Of a DNA stretch of 64,000 nt, positions 60,594 to 64,000 are shown in pieces. The position numbers and the translations under genes were made by a program. The notes under the pieces are model-generated. The model saw nothing but the letters and a program-made list of their open reading frames with translations, searched no databases and was not told the DNA's origin. The DNA is from Janthinobacterium sp051380735. Its GTDB lineage: Bacteria > Pseudomonadota > Gammaproteobacteria > Burkholderiales > Burkholderiaceae_D. Location of the stretch: the NCBI RefSeq assembly GCF_051380735.1, contig NZ_JBNYXQ010000003.1:124001-188000 (forward strand). The letters are read 5' to 3'. Numbering within the stretch: position 1 is the first letter of the stretch; the number at the start of each line of letters is the position of its first letter.

Positions 60594-61353
60594 GGCTGTC
60601 CCCGATCAGCATCAACCCCAGCATCGTGAAAAACAACAGCGCCACCGGCGCGCCCACCAGCCACGGCGCTTCGCTGTAGTACGGCAGCAGTTCGATCATC
60701 ATCACGCCCAGTTCCGGCGTGGGGGGCTGCAGGCCGACGCCGATAAAACCCAGTGCCGCCATCGCCAGCACCGCGCCGCCAAGCCCGAAGCGCATCAGGG
60801 TGGCCAGGCGCGGCAGCAGCACCGGCGCCAGGTGGCGGCGCACGATGTACAACGGGCCAAAGCCCAGCAAGCGTGACGCTTCCACCTGCGGCCCGCTAAG
60901 GAGCAGCGCGCTGGCGCTGCGCGTGACGCGAAAATACTCGACCCACAGCGCCAGCGAAATACCCACATACAAAGGCCAGAACTGGCCCGGCGCAAACGCG
61001 GCCAGCAGCAGCACCAGCAACAGCCCGGGCAAGGCCAGCACCGCGTCGGCCAGCGCGCTCAGGCCACGCTCGAACCAGCCGCCGCGCCAGGCCGCCAGCA
61101 CGCCCAGCACGGTGCCCGGCACGGCCGCGCTCAATACACTCACCACCGCCATCGCCAGCGACAGTTGCGCGCCATGGGCCAGGCGCGCCAGCATGCTGCG
61201 GCCCAGGTGATCGAGGCCCAATGGGTGGGCCAGACTGGGCGCTTCGAGGAAGCGTGGAAGAATTTGGCTGGCCGGATCGATGCCGACCAGCGCCGGGCCA
61301 AACAAGGCAAAGCCGGTGATCGCCAGCAGCAGCACAGTCCCGACGCGCTTCAT
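60586..61353 (-). CDS. ABC transporter permease (DppC/NikC-like)
   Basis: A 255-residue permease of the dipeptide/nickel importer family, with six or so hydrophobic segments and the EAA-type loop around residue 135-160 (FRVTRSASALLLSGPQVEASRLLGF). It is the second permease of the cluster, with a 4-base overlap (ATGA) to the upstream permease and an 8-base overlap to the ATPase. The C-type permeases start with a short cytoplasmic N-terminus as here. Confidence 0.88.
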   Translation of the reverse strand: MKRVGTVLLLAITGFALFGPALVGIDPASQILPRFLEAPSLAHPLGLDHLGRSMLARLAHGAQLSLAMAVVSVLSAAVPGTVLGVLAAWRGGWFERGLSALADAVLALPGLLLVLLLAAFAPGQFWPLYVGISLALWVEYFRVTRSASALLLSGPQVEASRLLGFGPLYIVRRHLAPVLLPRLATLMRFGLGGAVLAMAALGFIGVGLQPPTPELGVMMIELLPYYSEAPWLVGAPVALLFFTMLGLMLIGDSHE

Positions 61354-62282
61354 GCCTGCCGCGCGCGCGGATCGAGCGCCGCGCAGGCCAGGTCGACCAC
61401 GCAGTTGAACAGCACGAACAGCAAGCCCAGCACCAGCGCCGTGCCCTGGATCATGGTGACATCGCGCGCGAAGATGGCGTGCACCAGCGCGTGGCCGATG
61501 CCGGGCCAGGCGAAAATGGTCTCTACCAGCACCACGCCTTCGACCAGGTACACCAATTGCACGGCCGTGTAGGCCACCACCGGCGTGGCGACATTGCGCA
61601 CACCATGGCGCAGCAGCGCGTCGCCGGCACGCAGGCCTTTGCTCAAGGCGAACGCATAATAGGCGGAGCCGCGCACCTCTTTCATGGCGTCGCGCGCCAC
61701 CCGCGACGACACGGCTGCCAGGCCCAGCGCCAGGGTCAATGCCGGCAGCAGCAGGCTGTCCTGATCGGCATGGCCGGCGGCCGGCAGCGAGCGCATCTGC
61801 ACTGCAAACACCAGCACCAGCAACAGCGCCAGCACGAACGGCGGCATGGCGCGCAGCAGCACCGACAGCGCCAGGTTGACACGATCGAACCAGCCGCCGG
61901 GACGCAAGCCGGCCAGCACGCCCGGCAAAGGCCCCAGCGGCAGCGACAGCAGCACCGCCATCAGCGACAGGCGCAGTGTCTGGCCCAGCTGCATGCGGAT
62001 TTCTTCAAACACCGGTTGCGCCGTGACCAGCGACACGCCCAGGTCGAAGCGCAGCAGCCTGCCCCACCAGTCGGCCAGCGCGGCCAGCGGCGCGCGGTCC
62101 AGCCCCAGCTCGATACGCACGGCCTGCGCGGCGGCTGCATCGACCATCTCGTAGCCATAGCGGCCGGCGGCGATGCGATAGGCGGTGTCGCCGGGCAGCA
62201 TGCGCGTCATGAAAAAGCACAGGGTGCCGACCAGCAGCGCCACCAGCAGCGCCTGCACCAGGGCTTTGAATATCGTCTTCAT
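61350..62282 (-). CDS. ABC transporter permease (DppB/NikB-like)
   Basis: A 310-residue permease, B type: the start ALVQALLVALLVGTLCFFMT, then the periplasmic loop with LGLDRAPLAALADWWGRLLR and, late in the protein, the cytoplasmic EAA loop ARDAMKEVRGSAYYAFALSK with VEGVVLVETIFAWPGIGHAL, typical of the family. Its start overlaps the SBP stop by 4 bases (ATGA), and its own stop overlaps the start of permease C. Confidence 0.9.
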   Translation of the reverse strand: MKTIFKALVQALLVALLVGTLCFFMTRMLPGDTAYRIAAGRYGYEMVDAAAAQAVRIELGLDRAPLAALADWWGRLLRFDLGVSLVTAQPVFEEIRMQLGQTLRLSLMAVLLSLPLGPLPGVLAGLRPGGWFDRVNLALSVLLRAMPPFVLALLLVLVFAVQMRSLPAAGHADQDSLLLPALTLALGLAAVSSRVARDAMKEVRGSAYYAFALSKGLRAGDALLRHGVRNVATPVVAYTAVQLVYLVEGVVLVETIFAWPGIGHALVHAIFARDVTMIQGTALVLGLLFVLFNCVVDLACAALDPRARQA

Positions 62283-63877
62283 GTGGCTTTCCAGGTCAAT
62301 GCCGAAATACGGTAGCTGCGCTCGAACGGGTCGATGCTGGCGCCGGCCACGCGGCGCGAGACGGCCATGGTCTGGCGGTACCACACGATGGGAATCACGG
62401 GCAGGCCCTGCTGCAGTTCACGCGCCACGTCGGCGCGCAGCCTGACGGCCTGGGTACTGCCAGCCAGCACGCCGCCGTTCGACAGGCGCGCCAGCGCATC
62501 GCTCAACGGTGCGCTGTGCCAGCCCATGGCGCCCCAGTCGCCACCCTGCATGCCGTAATCGTCGGCCAGGGTGGCGACCGGATCGGGCAGGCTACCGAAA
62601 TTGCGCGCCACCAGGCCGATTTGCAGCGCGCCGCTGCGATGGCCGGCCGGAATATCGCTGGAATTTCCCACCACGACTTTCACGGCGATGCCGACCTGAC
62701 GCAGTTCTTCCTGCACCGCGGTGGCGATCAAGGGCAGCTCGGGACGGTCGACAAAGGTGGTCAGGGTGATCTCGAAGCGCCGGCCATCGCGCCGCACGAT
62801 GCCATCGGCGCCTGGCAAGAAACCGGCCCGGCGCAGCAGCGCGCGCGCTGCCGCCGGGTCGCCGCGCAATGGCGCCAGCGCCGGCTGGTGCCATTGCGCC
62901 ATCACCGGCGGAAACAGCTGGCTGGCGCCCAGGTCATCGTCGCGCAGCAGCGCGCGCGCAATGCCTGGCCGGTCCAGCGCCAGGCTGATGGCGCGGCGCA
63001 CGCGCACGTCTGCCAGCAGCGGATGGCCGGCGTTCAATTTCAAAAACGTGGTGCGCGGCAGCGGCGCGGCTACCAGTTGCACCTCGCGCCGGCCCTGCAG
63101 CCGGCGGATGCTGGGCGGGTCCAGCGAGAAGGCAAGGTCGGCCTGGCCGCTTTGTACCATCAGCGTGCGCGTTTCGGCGCGCGACACGCTGATATAGCGG
63201 GCGCGCCGCACTGCCGGCGGCGCGCCGCGCCACTGCGCAAAAAACGCCACGTCGAATTGCTGCGGCAGCGAGATGGCGGTGATTTTGTAGGGACCGCTGC
63301 CGACGATGCGCAGCACGCGGCCATCCGCGCCATACGACGACGGCGCCAGGATCTGCGTGCCCGAATGGGTGAATAAATACGGCAGCGGCGCATACGGCTG
63401 CGCCAGGCGCACCACGATGGCGCCGCGCGACACCGTCATGCTGCGTATGCGGGCCAGGCGCAATACGCCCGGCGCGGCAAGGGCGCGCCTGAGCGACGCC
63501 AGCACGGTGCCGGCGATCAAAGGCGAGCCGTCATGGAACAGCCGGCCCTGTTCGATAAAGAAGCGCCATTCCAGCCCGTCGTTCGACACTTCCCACTCGC
63601 TGGCCACCGCCGGCAGCAAACGCCCCTGGTCGTCGGCGTCGAGCAGGGTCTGCACCACCTCCATGCGGCTGAACATATAGCCGCCACGCGATGGCTCCAG
63701 CCCTGTCAGCTCCCATGGACCGACCACGGTCAGGGTATCCTTGCTGGCCGGGACGATGGCCGCGTGTTCGCTCAGCGGGCCGTCATGCGCGCGTGCCTGC
63801 GGCAGCACCAGGGCGGTGCCGGCCGCCAGCAGTCCTGACAAGCGCAGCAGCGCTTTTCGCCTGTCGTGTTCTGTCAT
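62279..63877 (-). CDS. ABC transporter substrate-binding protein (peptide/nickel type)
   Basis: A 532-residue family 5 solute-binding protein. The N-terminus TEHDRRKALLRLSGLLAAGT with RR looks like a Tat signal, with cleavage after ARA. The family core has TLTVVGPWELTGLEPSRGGY and VVQTLLDADDQGRLLPAVAS, FFIEQGRLFHDGSPLIAGTV and SPLRRAISLAL-like VRVRRAISLALDRPGIARAL. It is first in the four-gene operon SBP-permease-permease-ATPase. The substrate cannot be determined: peptides, nickel or metal-opine complexes are all possible. Confidence 0.88.
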   Translation of the reverse strand: MTEHDRRKALLRLSGLLAAGTALVLPQARAHDGPLSEHAAIVPASKDTLTVVGPWELTGLEPSRGGYMFSRMEVVQTLLDADDQGRLLPAVASEWEVSNDGLEWRFFIEQGRLFHDGSPLIAGTVLASLRRALAAPGVLRLARIRSMTVSRGAIVVRLAQPYAPLPYLFTHSGTQILAPSSYGADGRVLRIVGSGPYKITAISLPQQFDVAFFAQWRGAPPAVRRARYISVSRAETRTLMVQSGQADLAFSLDPPSIRRLQGRREVQLVAAPLPRTTFLKLNAGHPLLADVRVRRAISLALDRPGIARALLRDDDLGASQLFPPVMAQWHQPALAPLRGDPAAARALLRRAGFLPGADGIVRRDGRRFEITLTTFVDRPELPLIATAVQEELRQVGIAVKVVVGNSSDIPAGHRSGALQIGLVARNFGSLPDPVATLADDYGMQGGDWGAMGWHSAPLSDALARLSNGGVLAGSTQAVRLRADVARELQQGLPVIPIVWYRQTMAVSRRVAGASIDPFERSYRISALTWKAT

Positions 63878-63919
63878 AGAATGAAGTCCCTGATAGTAGA
63901 TACAGACTGGAGCGATTGC

Positions 63920-64000
63920 ATGATCTTTGTTTTTCACCTGACCTACAAGCCCGATAGCGGCCATATCCGCACCAAAGCTCTGCCCGAACACAAGGCCTAC
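63920..64000 (+). CDS. start of a possible YciI-like protein, cut by the window edge
   Basis: The 27 visible residues begin MIFVFHLTYKPDSGHIRTKA and run off the edge. GGAG lies about 7 bases upstream of the ATG. The form MIFVFxLTYK... is common to small dimeric YciI/DGPF-type proteins, but the visible length is too short for a firm call. Confidence 0.4.
   Translation, partial: MIFVFHLTYKPDSGHIRTKALPEHKAY

Overview
The window is high-GC DNA with the gene content of a betaproteobacterium of the family Oxalobacteraceae (Janthinobacterium, Duganella or Massilia type; Janthinobacterium is my best guess). The grounds are the rpsP-rimM-trmD-rplS order, a DUF3579 gene, the gspA/gspB pair, many LysR regulators and overall protein style. 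This is inference; no rRNA, tRNA, CRISPR array, insertion sequence or prophage was recognised. Most of the window is ordinary chromosome.

Layout. 1-2.7 kb: end of an unknown gene, a decayed dadA remnant under an HxlR regulator, and a divergent MFS pump. 2.7-5.5 kb: a Crp/Fnr regulator beside a NarL/NarX-like two-component pair. 5.5-11.5 kb: PfpI/DJ-1 protein, a monooxygenase-fold protein, NAD salvage (nicotinamidase and pncB), small orphans, azoreductase with divergent LysR. 11.5-14.7 kb: cbpM-cbpA and two exported beta/gamma-crystallin proteins. 14.9-23.6 kb: MATE pump, S9 peptidase, CsbD, methyltransferase, FliT-like protein, FimV-like protein, fumC, S4 protein. 23.6-25.5 kb: a bufferin-type RiPP locus, with a DUF2282 precursor followed by one polypeptide that fuses the MNIO enzyme (DUF692) to its DUF2063 partner. 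25.7-29.8 kb: YjfB, mobB, gspB-gspA and small proteins, including a 35-residue lysine-rich one. 30-33.2 kb: N-acetylglucosamine catabolism (BadF-type kinase, nagA, SIS deaminase) behind a good sigma70 promoter. 34.9-37.6 kb: an apparent foreign patch (NmrA-like reductase, LysR with TTG start, COQ7-like diiron protein). 37.6-42.1 kb: DUF3579, CobD-like protein, CoA pyrophosphatase and the rpsP operon. 43.6-50.5 kb: acyl-CoA dehydrogenase, etfAB, TusA, alaS. 50.6-53.2 kb: Fur/Zur-type repressor divergent from a TonB receptor with a histidine-rich loop (ZnuD-like). 53.3-64 kb: glycerophosphodiesterase, LytS/LytTR pair, MFS with divergent LysR, AtuA-like protein, and a four-gene peptide/nickel-type ABC importer.

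Two patterns cut across the window. A palindromic element (GGGGTCAGACCC, about 3 bases, GGGTCTGACCCC) occurs four times, at 2656, 43563, 53265 and 59118, each time between two convergent genes; in one case it supplies the stop codon of a gene. Many genes are paired with a divergent regulator across a short intergenic region that carries inverted or direct repeats. The most interesting locus is the fused bufferin operon at 23571-25543.
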